Made by a program: the position numbers and the translations under genes. Below, piece after piece: positions 1 through 7,784 of a DNA stretch of 64,000 bases; the stretch's first letter is position 1, and every line of letters begins with the position of its first letter. Origin of the DNA: Bacillota bacterium (GTDB lineage: Bacteria; Bacillota; Clostridia; Christensenellales; SZUA-584); NCBI GenBank assembly GCA_023428025.1, contig JAEYZN010000007.1, positions 15,410 to 79,409 on the forward strand, read 5' to 3'. Under the pieces are notes generated by a model. It was not told where the DNA came from. It searched no databases and worked only from the letters and a program-made list of their open reading frames with translations.

Positions 1-2
1 TG

Positions 3-539
3 AGCTTTGCCGTTGTCAGCGTGTTCGCGTCACTGCGGTTGGTATTCGTTGGGTTCCCCCTGCTTGCGTACAATGCGGAAACACAATATATCATCATCGC
101 CGGAGTCTTCTTGCTGAGTGTGCTGGGCGCGATTGGAGCGGGCATCGTCCACCGTCTGCCAAAGCTCGGTGGTGGGTTTATCCTGCTTTCCAGCGTCGGA
201 GTCGCGTTTTTCCTTTTTGGTCCGGTGCTCATGCAGTCGTTCAGCTTTGCTCCGCTCGCTGTGTATAACGTCCATATCACCCCGCTGATGCTGCTTGTCG
301 CGGATTTCGTCATTATCCTGTTCACAGTTATTGGATTGACCGGCGGCATACTGGCTTTCATACCGAAAAAGGACAGGAAGGCGAAACCGGAAATGATACC
401 GCAGCCATTGCCTGTACCCATTGAATCCGCGCCGGCACAGCCTGTTGTGCAGCAGATTCCGGCGGCCCCCGCCCCTCAGTCGGATATTGCGCATGCCGCG
501 CCTCCGCCGACTGATATCGATCTGATGAATCTGGAATGA
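3..539 (+). CDS. Partial membrane protein, unrecognised
   Basis: The frame is open from the first bases of the window, so the gene probably begins upstream; the first in-window start would be a GTG at 21. The protein shows about four hydrophobic segments in its first 120 residues, a short basic stretch (KKDRKAK), then a proline/alanine-rich tail of about 55 residues that ends in acidic residues. This suggests an integral membrane protein with a disordered cytoplasmic tail. I recognise no family. It converges with the sulfur-redox gene on the other strand and shares the intergenic hairpin with it. Confidence 0.55.
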   Translation, partial: SFAVVSVFASLRLVFVGFPLLAYNAETQYIIIAGVFLLSVLGAIGAGIVHRLPKLGGGFILLSSVGVAFFLFGPVLMQSFSFAPLAVYNVHITPLMLLVADFVIILFTVIGLTGGILAFIPKKDRKAKPEMIPQPLPVPIESAPAQPVVQQIPAAPAPQSDIAHAAPPPTDIDLMNLE

Positions 540-589
540 ATCTGGTATCCAACTACACCCCATAATGCTTCGCTTTCGGGGGACTCCTT

Positions 590-624
590 CATTTAAAAGG
601 CTTGCGCCACACACGCCAGCCTTT
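590..624 (-). terminator. Rho-independent terminator of the sulfur-redox operon
   Basis: On the minus strand a 7-bp outer stem (AAAGGCT/AGCCTTT) encloses a small inner GCG/CGC pairing and is followed by TTTTAAAT. It lies 24 bases after the stop of the CoA-disulfide-reductase fusion. It may also serve the convergent partial gene on the plus strand, though the T tract there is weaker. Confidence 0.65.
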
Positions 625-647
625 ATGTTTGAACGGCTGTCTTCCGC

Positions 648-3125
648 TCAGATGAACAAGTTGGTGTCCGACTGCTCCGCCGCGCCGAGGTAAGACGCCA
701 CGCCAGCCATCTCGACGCCGTCGAGCAGTTCCTCTTCATGGATGCCCATCACATCCATGGACATCGTACAAGCCACCAGCCGCACGCCGTTGTTTTTGGC
801 CTGCCTGATCAGTTCATCCAGAGACGCCACGTTCTTTTTCTTCATGATGCCCTTCATCATCACAGAGCCCATGCCCAGCATGTTCATTTTGGAGAGTGTC
901 AGCTTGCTTGTGCCGCGCGGCATCATCGCACCGAACATCTTCTCGATGAACGGCTTCTTTACCTTCACCTTTTCACGGCGGCGCAGCACGTTGAGCCCCC
1001 AGAATGTGAAGAACATGGTGACCTTGCGGCCCATGGCCGCCGCGCCGTTGGCAATGATGAAGCTGGCCAGCGCCTTATCCAGGTCTCCGCTGAACACGAT
1101 GATGGATTTATCGTCACCGGACGCGGCCATGCAGCCGCCCGTCGTGGCGGACTCGCCCTCACAGCCCTTCCTGATCCACACGGAGAAACTGTCGTCCAGC
1201 TTCTCACCCTTTAAATACGTGTTCTTCGTTCGCGCGCACCAGGAAACCGCGTCCGAGAAAAAGCCGGGGTCGGTGGAGGTGATGTTGATCACGTCGCCCG
1301 TTTCGGCACCCATCATCGCCTCATACAGCTTGATCACCGGGCCGGGGCACTGAAGGCCGCACGCGTTGACGGAAATCGTGCTGCTCTCCCTTTTGGCTGC
1401 CATCGGAACGCTTCTATCCACAGTTATTTCTCGCTCCCCCTCCTTGTCGGTCTCTTCCGGAGGCGTCGAGTAATTCTTGCTTGCCACGCGGTATGTGGTG
1501 TAGCCGCCCGCCAGATTGCGTATATTGGCAAAGCCGTTCTGCATCATGATGCGGCAGGCGATGTAAGCCCGGACGCCCACCGCGCAATACACCACATAAG
1601 CCTTGCGCTTATCCAGCGTATCCAGCTTGCTCCGCAGGCTGTCCACAGGTATATTGACGCTGCCGGGGATCGCGCCCATGGCCACCTCTGCGGGTGTGCG
1701 GATGTCCAACAGCACCGTATCTTCGGGAATGTCCCTCAGCTCACCGAATGTGATGTTGTCCACCAGCCCGGCGAGAATATTGTCCGCCGAATAACCCGCC
1801 ATGTTGACCGGGTCCTTCGCGGATGAAAACGGCGGTGCGTAGCATAGCTCCAACTCCTCCAAGTCATAGACCGTCGCACTGAACCTGATCGCCGTTGCCA
1901 CCACGTCCACGCGTTTCTCGACGCCCTTATACCCCACCGCCTGCACGCCCAGCACCCTGCCGTCATCTCTGGTGAACAGCAATTTTAGGCTTAGCGGCAG
2001 ACCGCCGGGGTAATAGCCCGCGTGTGAGAGCGGATGGATCATCGTCACCTTGTAATCCTGATTCAGCTTCTTGCCCGCGGCGTTCAGCTGCCGTTCATTA
2101 AGACCGGTGGACGCCACCGTCATGTCAAACACCTTGGCAACGCTTGCGCCCTGCGTGCCGTAGTATCTGCGGTTCATGCCACATATATTGTCCGCCGCCA
2201 TGCGGCCCATCTTGTTGGCCGGGCCCGCCAGCGGGATCATCGCCCGCTCCCGCGTGATAAAGTGCTCCGTCTCCACCACGTCGCCCACTGCGTATATGTT
2301 CTCGTCCGACGTTTTCAGATACTCATCCACCACGATGCCGCCACGCGCATTCAGCTTCAGTCCGCTGTGCTTCGCCAGCCCGGAGCCTGGCCTCACGCCG
2401 ATGGCCAGTATGACGATGTCCGCGGATACGGCGCGTTTATCCGTCACCACTTTCACGCCATTCTCTTTGGCCTCGAAACGCTCCACGCGCTCGCCCAGTG
2501 CCAGCTTCACGCCATTGTCCGCGAGATGCTTGTGAAGTATCTGCGCCATCTCGAAATCGATCGTCGGCATCACCTGGTCCATCATCTCCATCAGGGTCAC
2601 GTCCAGACCGGCGTGTCTCAGGTTCTCAGCCATCTCAAGGCCGATAAACCCGCCGCCCACCACCACCGCAGTCCGCGCTTCGCTGCCTTTGAGCGTCGAG
2701 ATGATCTTATCCATGTCCGGTATGTTCCACAGCGGCATCACCCGGGAATGAGCCGCGCCGGGAACCGGCGGCACCACCGGCGTGGAACCGGGAGAGAGCA
2801 CCAGCACGTCATAGCTTTCGGTGTAGTCCTGCCCATCATGGCTCACCAACACCGTTTTTGCCGCTCTGTCGATGGACTTGGCCTCGCTGTCCACCCGAAC
2901 ATCCACGTTGAAGCGGGCGCGGAAGGATTCCGGCGTCTGCAGCAGCAGCTTGTCGCGCTGTTCGATCAAGCCGCCCACATGATAAGGCAGCCCGCAGTTC
3001 GCGAAGGAAATATACGGCCCCTTCTCCAGCATCACGATTTCAGCCGATTCGTCCAGCCGTCTTAGTCTGGCCGCACAGCTCGCGCCGCCGGCCACCCCAC
3101 CCACGATGATAATTTTCTTCGCCAT
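648..3125 (-). CDS. Four-domain CoA-disulfide reductase/rhodanese/TusA/DsrE protein
   Basis: An 825-residue cytoplasmic fusion. Residues 1-450 form a pyridine-nucleotide disulfide oxidoreductase with an N-terminal FAD site, a second nucleotide-binding GGGFIG near 157 and the CoA-disulfide-reductase active-site Cys44 in SFANCGLP. Residues about 460-550 are a rhodanese with catalytic Cys514 (CAVGVR loop). Residues about 583-655 are a TusA/SirA domain with the CPGP motif (Cys593). Residues about 672-825 are DsrE/DsrF-like with Cys786. In known families these domains reduce CoA persulfide or disulfide and pass sulfane sulfur from cysteine to cysteine, so the fusion reads as a sulfur relay in one chain. 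A ferredoxin-like gene ends 4 bases upstream and is probably co-transcribed. The start has a good AGGAGAG site. The sulfur substrate is not determined. Confidence 0.9.
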   Translation of the reverse strand: MAKKIIIVGGVAGGASCAARLRRLDESAEIVMLEKGPYISFANCGLPYHVGGLIEQRDKLLLQTPESFRARFNVDVRVDSEAKSIDRAAKTVLVSHDGQDYTESYDVLVLSPGSTPVVPPVPGAAHSRVMPLWNIPDMDKIISTLKGSEARTAVVVGGGFIGLEMAENLRHAGLDVTLMEMMDQVMPTIDFEMAQILHKHLADNGVKLALGERVERFEAKENGVKVVTDKRAVSADIVILAIGVRPGSGLAKHSGLKLNARGGIVVDEYLKTSDENIYAVGDVVETEHFITRERAMIPLAGPANKMGRMAADNICGMNRRYYGTQGASVAKVFDMTVASTGLNERQLNAAGKKLNQDYKVTMIHPLSHAGYYPGGLPLSLKLLFTRDDGRVLGVQAVGYKGVEKRVDVVATAIRFSATVYDLEELELCYAPPFSSAKDPVNMAGYSADNILAGLVDNITFGELRDIPEDTVLLDIRTPAEVAMGAIPGSVNIPVDSLRSKLDTLDKRKAYVVYCAVGVRAYIACRIMMQNGFANIRNLAGGYTTYRVASKNYSTPPEETDKEGEREITVDRSVPMAAKRESSTISVNACGLQCPGPVIKLYEAMMGAETGDVINITSTDPGFFSDAVSWCARTKNTYLKGEKLDDSFSVWIRKGCEGESATTGGCMAASGDDKSIIVFSGDLDKALASFIIANGAAAMGRKVTMFFTFWGLNVLRRREKVKVKKPFIEKMFGAMMPRGTSKLTLSKMNMLGMGSVMMKGIMKKKNVASLDELIRQAKNNGVRLVACTMSMDVMGIHEEELLDGVEMAGVASYLGAAEQSDTNLFI

Positions 3126-3129
3126 TCTG

Positions 3130-3321
3130 TTATCTCTCCTTATCCAGTACCAGCGCGTTCATCGAGCAGAACCGCACGCACTTGCCGCATTCAATGCATT
3201 TGCCATTATCAACAGCCGGCGTTTTCACCGACACCTGCGATAACGCCCCCACGGGGCAGACCGCTATGGATGGACAACGGTGGTTTGAGGCCCTCCGCTG
3301 TGCGATGACTTTTAGACTCAC
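3130..3321 (-). CDS. Small ferredoxin-like 4Fe-4S protein
   Basis: A 63-residue protein with one complete CxxCxxCxxxC motif (CIECGKCVRFC) in its second half and a degenerate first motif, CPSIAVCP, giving only two cysteines. By family rules it should hold at least one [4Fe-4S] cluster. It starts at GTG behind a GGAGGG site. The downstream reductase fusion begins 4 bases later, so it could exchange electrons with that enzyme; this is inferred from position only. A perfect 14-bp palindrome lies between the likely promoter region and the ribosome binding site. Confidence 0.8.
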   Translation of the reverse strand: MSLKVIAQRRASNHRCPSIAVCPVGALSQVSVKTPAVDNGKCIECGKCVRFCSMNALVLDKER

Positions 3322-3339
3322 TATAATCCCTCCATATTG

Positions 3340-3353
3340 AAATATCGATATTT
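3340..3353. promoter_or_regulatory. 14-bp perfect palindrome, possible operator
   Basis: AAATATCGATATTT is a perfect palindrome about 19 bases upstream of the ferredoxin GTG start, just before its ribosome binding site. Position and symmetry fit a dimeric repressor site for the sulfur-redox operon. No regulator gene is adjacent, so the binding protein is unknown. Confidence 0.35.
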
Positions 3354-3383
3354 TTCACAAGAATGATAAGTTATTGAGGGGCC

Positions 3384-3406
3384 AAAAAAACGTGACTTTA
3401 TCACGT
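3384..3406 (-). terminator. Hairpin with T tract upstream of the ferredoxin gene
   Basis: ACGTGA and TCACGT flank a 5-base loop, and on the minus strand seven T residues follow. It lies downstream of the hydrolase terminator and 60 bases upstream of the ferredoxin start. It could be a second terminator for the hydrolase or an attenuator in the ferredoxin leader. Confidence 0.4.
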
Positions 3407-3440
3407 AACTGACACAATAATATGCTTTTTGTCTTATTGA

Positions 3441-3468
3441 AAATAAAACCGCTGCGTTCCGGCAGCGG
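3441..3468 (-). terminator. Rho-independent terminator of the SleB-family gene
   Basis: Immediately after the stop codon the minus strand has CCGCTGC, a 6-base loop, GCAGCGG, then TTTTATTTT. This is a strong intrinsic terminator. Confidence 0.9.
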
Positions 3469-3472
3469 CACT

Positions 3473-4855
3473 TTAGTCTTCTTTTAAGTAGGCATTCACA
3501 TATTTATCGATGCCGTATTTTTTGATCAGTTTCTTGACCGTGCTGCGCCCGGCCACGCCGTCCGCATCCAACCCCGTATCACTCTGAAACTTGATCAAGG
3601 CTTCCTTGGTGCTCTTGCCAAAATACTTATCGGTGCCCACATTATACCCCAGGTCTTTGAGCATGACCTGGATGCGCTTGACCCTGTTTTCCGGCTTGCA
3701 GCCATATTGCGCATATTTGTATGTGCGGTTAAACAACGCGGGAGGCACGCCGCCGCCGCTCAAACGTCCGCTGTATTTTTCCCTGTAGAAGCAATGCCCG
3801 CCGATCTGCGTGTAATACTCGTGTCCACCCCAGTTCTCACCCGGCGCCTTGTTGGAGTTGAAGTAATAGATATCCTGCGGCACCACCCAATACTCGTCAT
3901 CCAGCACCGCGCGCGCCGCCGACTTGGATGCCGAGGATGGCGTGACAGACGCATTATATGCGAACTGGCCGCTTGTCACCACCTCGGTGATCGTCCTGCC
4001 AAACCGGCCGCACAGCAGGCGGTTCATCACCACATTGCCCACGGCCACCTTTCCTTCTTTCGATTCTCCGCCCGATTCCGACTGTATGACCTGGGCCAGC
4101 ACATTAAACTCCTCATCCGTATAGTCATAGTGATTGCTGTTGTAACCTATCTCATTATAGTACGGGCCCTCGCTCACCACAAAATAATCGATCAGCTCAT
4201 CCATGTCGACTTTCGGCGTGGGCTGAGGTGTCGGTTCCGGAGTGGGTTTTGGTGTCGGCTCTGGGGTTGGTTTTGATGTGGGCTCCGGCGTGGGTTCAGA
4301 TGTGGGCTCCGGCGTGGATTCGGGTGTGGGTTCCGTTGTCGGCATCACATCCGCCCTTGTGGTGGGTATGGGGGGCACGTCCGGCGCCGTTGTGGGAATC
4401 GCATCCAGCAAAGAGACCTGTCTCAAGTCTGCCGTCGCGGTTGCCTCGGGCTGAATGGATACTGTAGCGCCGGGAGACTCCGTGGGTGCTGATGCCGGCT
4501 GAACAGCCGCTTTTGACGGCACAAACAGCACGACGAGCACGGTGATGATTACCACCAGCCCCGAGCCCGCGTATACGGCGATACGCCGCGTGCGGATACG
4601 CTGTTTTGCGGATGCCCGGCCTGCAACGGCGTCCGAACCACCGGCCTCTTTTTCAAACATGGACGCCATAGCGCGCACAATGCGCACCACAACTTTTCTC
4701 CACGCGCGGGACCACTTGTTGGCTTTGCCTTTTTTCGTCTGGACTGCCCGGCGCGGCCTGACGGAAACAGATACGTCAGTGTCTTTCACACGGACGTTTT
4801 TCTCCGCTTTTACAGCCGTTTTATATTCAGTTTGCTTTTCCGGCCTGTTGGGCAT
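3473..4855 (-). CDS. sleB: SleB-type cell wall hydrolase with peptidoglycan-binding domain
   Basis: A predicted anchored hydrolase of about 460 residues. A basic N-terminal region is followed by one membrane segment (VVIITVLVVLFV). A long Pro/Thr/Glu linker with many PTPEPT-like repeats comes next, then a SleB/Hydrolase_2 domain (VLAQVIQSESGGES, GKVAVGNVVMNR, YFNSNKAPGE). A C-terminal PG_binding_1 repeat ends the protein. Family members cleave cortex or vegetative peptidoglycan. The start is placed at the second ATG (4855), which has GGGAG eight bases upstream; the first ATG (4870) has no ribosome binding site. Gene and promoter form a single-gene unit. Its domain order differs from classical SleB, which carries the PG-binding domain first, so a vegetative role is possible. 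Confidence 0.8.
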   Translation of the reverse strand: MPNRPEKQTEYKTAVKAEKNVRVKDTDVSVSVRPRRAVQTKKGKANKWSRAWRKVVVRIVRAMASMFEKEAGGSDAVAGRASAKQRIRTRRIAVYAGSGLVVIITVLVVLFVPSKAAVQPASAPTESPGATVSIQPEATATADLRQVSLLDAIPTTAPDVPPIPTTRADVMPTTEPTPESTPEPTSEPTPEPTSKPTPEPTPKPTPEPTPQPTPKVDMDELIDYFVVSEGPYYNEIGYNSNHYDYTDEEFNVLAQVIQSESGGESKEGKVAVGNVVMNRLLCGRFGRTITEVVTSGQFAYNASVTPSSASKSAARAVLDDEYWVVPQDIYYFNSNKAPGENWGGHEYYTQIGGHCFYREKYSGRLSGGGVPPALFNRTYKYAQYGCKPENRVKRIQVMLKDLGYNVGTDKYFGKSTKEALIKFQSDTGLDADGVAGRSTVKKLIKKYGIDKYVNAYLKED

Positions 4856-4884
4856 GTCCAAAACTCCCATTCGATGTTGGTTGC

Positions 4885-4913
4885 AGTATAACTGATTTGT
4901 TGCGATTTGTCAA
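4885..4913 (-). promoter_or_regulatory. Consensus sigma-A promoter for the SleB-family gene
   Basis: On the minus strand TTGACA and TATACT are separated by exactly 17 bases. Transcription would begin near 4878, leaving a leader of about 22 bases before the ATG at 4855. A housekeeping-type promoter suggests vegetative expression. Confidence 0.88.
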
Positions 4914-4976
4914 TGTCGATGTAATACTTTTGTAACATTTATCTTTCGCCGAATTGATTCTTTCTCATTCCCGGGC

Positions 4977-5006
4977 AATAAAAAAGAGGCTTTCACAGCC
5001 TCTTTT
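4977..5006 (-). terminator. Rho-independent terminator of the alcohol dehydrogenase
   Basis: A perfect 10-bp stem (AGCCTCTTTT arms) with a 5-base loop follows the dehydrogenase stop, with T residues continuing on the minus strand. Confidence 0.92.
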
Positions 5007-5011
5007 GCTCA

Positions 5012-6181
5012 TTATTGCGCTAGTTTCAGTATTTCGACGATGTCGCTGCTCTTCAGCGGTACAAAGCTGCCCACTACGTCTTCGCTCGTGCGTCTGCAGT
5101 TGCTCGAAATGCGCTCATAATGTGCCGGCGTTATGCCGATCTCGGAGAGCGTCACCGGCAGCCCGATGGAACGGAAGAACGCCTTGATGGCATCGATGCC
5201 TGCCAGCGCCGTTTTTTCCGGGTCGAAATAATCCATTTCGACGTTCCATACACGGGCGGCAAACTGTGCAAACCGGTTGACATCCTGCTTATACACATAC
5301 CGCATCCATGCCGGAAATATGATGGCGAGCCCCGCGCCGTGCGCCACGTCGTTGATGCCCGACAGCTCGTGTTCGATCATGTGAGACGCCCAGTCGCCGA
5401 TGCGGCCCGTGCCCAGCAGATCGTTGTGCGCGATGCTGCCCGCCCACATGATCTCGGCGCGCGCGGCATAATTTTCAGGATCGGCCAGCACGGCTGGCAC
5501 ATTGCCGATGATGGTTTTCAGCGTGGCTTCGCACAGCCGGTCTGTCAGTTCCACGTTCTCGGCGCGTGTGAAATAACGCTCCATGATGTGCGCCATGATA
5601 TCCGATGCGCCGCAGGCCGTCTGATACGGCGGCAGAGAATACGTCAGCTCCGGATTCATAAACGCGAATTTGGGGCGAAGAATATCGCTGTCACAGGGGC
5701 GTTTATCTCCGGTCTCCACGTTGGTGATCACCGAGCTCTGGCTGGACTCGCTGCCCGCCGCCGGAATCGTGAGCACCACGCCAACCGGTAGCGCTTCGGC
5801 TGCCTCCACGCCTTTTGTGTAAAGATCCCACACATCTCCGTCGTATTTGACGCCCAACGCGATGCCCTTGGCCGAGTCGATCACGCTGCCGCCGCCCACC
5901 GCCAGTATGAAATCCACGCCGTTTTCCCGGCACAGGCGGATGCCTTCATACACCAGCGACAGACGCGGATTGGGCTGCACGCTGCCCAGTTCGACGACAT
6001 CCACGCCCGCTTCTTTGAGCGACGTCACCACCTGATTGTACAGGCCGGATTTTTTGATATGACCACTGCCATAATGCAGCAACACCTTCGTGCCATATTT
6101 CTTTGTTTCCTCACCAACTGTCTGCTGAACATTCTTCCCAAATATCATCTCTGTGGGACACAAAAACCGAAAGTTGATCAT
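5012..6181 (-). CDS. Iron-containing alcohol dehydrogenase
   Basis: A 389-residue group III (Fe-ADH) enzyme of the butanol dehydrogenase/YqhD type, which interconverts aldehydes or ketones and alcohols using NAD(P)H. Seen directly: the coenzyme-binding GGGSVIDSAKG, and the metal-ligand regions SDIMAHIMERY, SHMIEHELSG and DVAHGAGL that supply Asp and three His. The start is set at ATG 6181, with AAGGAG six bases upstream. A longer ORF reaches 6235, but its start lies inside a possible -10 element. It is a single gene with its own terminator. The substrate cannot be told from sequence. Confidence 0.9.
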   Translation of the reverse strand: MINFRFLCPTEMIFGKNVQQTVGEETKKYGTKVLLHYGSGHIKKSGLYNQVVTSLKEAGVDVVELGSVQPNPRLSLVYEGIRLCRENGVDFILAVGGGSVIDSAKGIALGVKYDGDVWDLYTKGVEAAEALPVGVVLTIPAAGSESSQSSVITNVETGDKRPCDSDILRPKFAFMNPELTYSLPPYQTACGASDIMAHIMERYFTRAENVELTDRLCEATLKTIIGNVPAVLADPENYAARAEIMWAGSIAHNDLLGTGRIGDWASHMIEHELSGINDVAHGAGLAIIFPAWMRYVYKQDVNRFAQFAARVWNVEMDYFDPEKTALAGIDAIKAFFRSIGLPVTLSEIGITPAHYERISSNCRRTSEDVVGSFVPLKSSDIVEILKLAQ

Positions 6182-6225
6182 TTGAAACTCCTTGTCTTTT
6201 TTGTTTTTGAATCCATTTTTGTTTA

Positions 6226-6254
6226 AGTATAACATCGTGGTCTCCTAAAGAAAA
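6226..6254 (-). promoter_or_regulatory. Possible promoter of the alcohol dehydrogenase
   Basis: TATACT lies 17 bases downstream of a poor -35 (TTTTCT) on the minus strand. A start point near 6219 would exclude the longer ORF start and agrees with the ATG at 6181. Confidence 0.35.
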
Positions 6255-6327
6255 GTGAAATAAAAAGGCGCATTTACCGGCTTTATTCGGCTTAAAAAAG
6301 CATTTGCCGATTATCTGGGCCGATTGA

Positions 6328-6377
6328 GTGATATTGTCAGTTTATTTTTAAACCGATTGCAGAAAATATCACTGACA
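6328..6377 (+). other. Overlapping inverted repeats upstream of the SASP gene
   Basis: Two inverted repeats share this stretch: GTGATATT (6328) with AATATCAC (6365), and TGTCAGT (6335) with ACTGACA (6371). Because the arms abut, the two pairings largely exclude each other. The 240-base gap around it (6182-6421) holds no gene, and I could not place a convincing forespore promoter. Confidence 0.3.
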
Positions 6378-6421
6378 GGGTTTAACGAATAAATCAGTCA
6401 AAAAGAAAGGAGGATAAAATC

Positions 6422-6643
6422 ATGTCATCGCAGAACAGAAAATACGGTCCGGATCATCCCTGGACCCAGTTTAAATTGGAATGCGCCGCGGAAGTTGGCC
6501 GTGTTCAGTATTGCAAGGAAAATAATGATGAATATAAGGGCGACCTGCCCAGCCGCGTTAACGGTGAACAGGGCGGCCCGATCGGCGGTCAGATGGTGAA
6601 ACAGATGATCGCCATGGCAAAACAGCAAAAAGGAATTACCTGA
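6422..6643 (+). CDS. Alpha/beta-type small acid-soluble spore protein
   Basis: A 73-residue protein with the family pattern: a GPR-protease-like site (LECAAE, compare E-[FI]-A-S-E), YKGDLPSRVNG in the centre and GGPIGGQMVKQMIAMA near the C-terminus. Such proteins coat and protect spore DNA and are degraded at germination. A strong AAAGGAGG site precedes the ATG, and a strong terminator follows. Two cysteines (in LECAAE and VQYCKE) are unusual for the family. Its presence is the clearest sign that the organism sporulates. Confidence 0.85.
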   Translation: MSSQNRKYGPDHPWTQFKLECAAEVGRVQYCKENNDEYKGDLPSRVNGEQGGPIGGQMVKQMIAMAKQQKGIT

Positions 6644-6674
6644 TAAACCTTTTACATCATCTGCAAAATTATAT

Positions 6675-6704
6675 GCACCTCCTGCCAGCAGGAGGTGTTT
6701 TTTT
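6675..6704 (+). terminator. Rho-independent terminator of the SASP gene
   Basis: CACCTCCTG and CAGGAGGTG form a 9-bp stem with a 4-base loop, followed by seven T residues. It lies between the convergent SASP and fliY genes. Confidence 0.95.
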
Positions 6705-6722
6705 GACCGTTCAGCTTTCGGA

Positions 6723-7784
6723 TCAGAACTTGGCCTTTTCGGGGGACGTGAGTTCGGTGATGCGTACGCCGTAGTTGTCGTCAATAACCACAACCTCTCC
6801 GCGCGCGAATTGCTTGCCGTTAACCAGCACATCCACCATCTCTCCGGCCAGCCTGTCCAGTACAATGACTGATCCTCTTCCCAGCTCAAGTATTTCCTTG
6901 ACGCTCTTTTTGGTTTTCCCAAGAAGCACCGTCACCTGCAGCGGCACATCGATAATCAGGTCGATGTTGCTTCTGTCAAGATCGGGCATCATCGAAAACT
7001 CGGAGGAATCCGGGTCACTGAACGATTGATACTTGACGGTTTTAAGTTCCACTTTCGGTTTCTCACTTCTTTCAGGCCTTGCGGGCGCTGTATTTCTCGT
7101 GTTCTGTTCTGCGGCGTACGTTTGCGGCCGCGCAGGGGCAACTGGGACGGCCGGCATTTCCGGCTTTTTCACAATTGGTACCGGCGGTGCCGTCAGCGAT
7201 TCCGCCAGCCTTTTTCCAAACTCAAACGGGAAAAGCTGCATGATATTGCTGGTCAACAGGTCTTCGATCTCCAGCCTGAAGCTGATGCGAATGAACACCT
7301 CGCTGCTATGTCGCAGTATTTCGTCTTCAGCGTCATCACGGCTGATCTCTTTGGTGATGGGCGGAGATATGTTGACATGCGCGTGCAGGATATCCGCCAG
7401 CGCTGTGGACGCCGCGCCCACCATCTGGTTCATCACTTCGCTGATGGCGCTCAGATAAAGCTCATGCGCCTGTTCATCGCTGCCCAGCAAAACGGTGGTG
7501 ATCAATATCGCGTCATCTTTTTTGAGCAGAAATATCGTGTCGCCGTCTAAACCCTTGGTGTATGAAACTTCAGTGGACACCACCGGCCTTTCATACTCAT
7601 CCAAAAACTCATTGCCGCGTATCACCGTCACAGTCGGCGTTGTGATGGTTACACGCTTATCCAGCAGCGTCGACAGCGTCGTCGCCGAAGTGCCCATGCA
7701 GATATTGCCGATCTCACCCAACGCATCCTTCTCATCTGTGGTCAGTCTCTTTATTTCGTTGTCATTGACCATCGTCTGCGTCAT
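6723..7784 (-). CDS. fliY: Flagellar motor switch phosphatase FliY
   Basis: A 353-residue switch protein. The first 200 residues are CheC-like with two phosphatase signatures (GEIGNICMGTSATTLS and SEVMNQMVGAASTALADI), which in the family dephosphorylate CheY-P. A Pro/Arg-rich linker follows, then a C-terminal FliN/SpoA domain (about 265-353) that builds the C-ring. FliY replaces FliN in Firmicutes. It is the last gene of the fliF-fliY cluster and its start overlaps the end of fliM by 23 bases, so the two are translationally coupled. Confidence 0.95.
   Translation of the reverse strand: MTQTMVNDNEIKRLTTDEKDALGEIGNICMGTSATTLSTLLDKRVTITTPTVTVIRGNEFLDEYERPVVSTEVSYTKGLDGDTIFLLKKDDAILITTVLLGSDEQAHELYLSAISEVMNQMVGAASTALADILHAHVNISPPITKEISRDDAEDEILRHSSEVFIRISFRLEIEDLLTSNIMQLFPFEFGKRLAESLTAPPVPIVKKPEMPAVPVAPARPQTYAAEQNTRNTAPARPERSEKPKVELKTVKYQSFSDPDSSEFSMMPDLDRSNIDLIIDVPLQVTVLLGKTKKSVKEILELGRGSVIVLDRLAGEMVDVLVNGKQFARGEVVVIDDNYGVRITELTSPEKAKF

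Noticed and set aside
2034..3065. Long plus-strand frame opposite the reductase fusion
   Set aside because: It is His/Arg-rich, has no ribosome site and mirrors a well-conserved multidomain protein on the other strand, so it is a shadow frame of GC-rich coding DNA. The same holds for the frames at 15209-16621, 18327-19577, 47999-49348, 51837-53111 and 56819-58825.
3390..3406. FNR/CRP-type operator before the ferredoxin gene
   Set aside because: The half-sites ACGTGA/TCACGT have a 5-base spacer and a T tract follows on the minus strand, which fits a terminator or attenuator better than TGTGA-N6-TCACA or TTGAT-N4-ATCAA.
4200..4360. Simple-sequence repeat array or CRISPR-like array
   Set aside because: The repeats encode the PTPEPT linker of the SleB-type hydrolase in frame; there are no spacers of uniform length.
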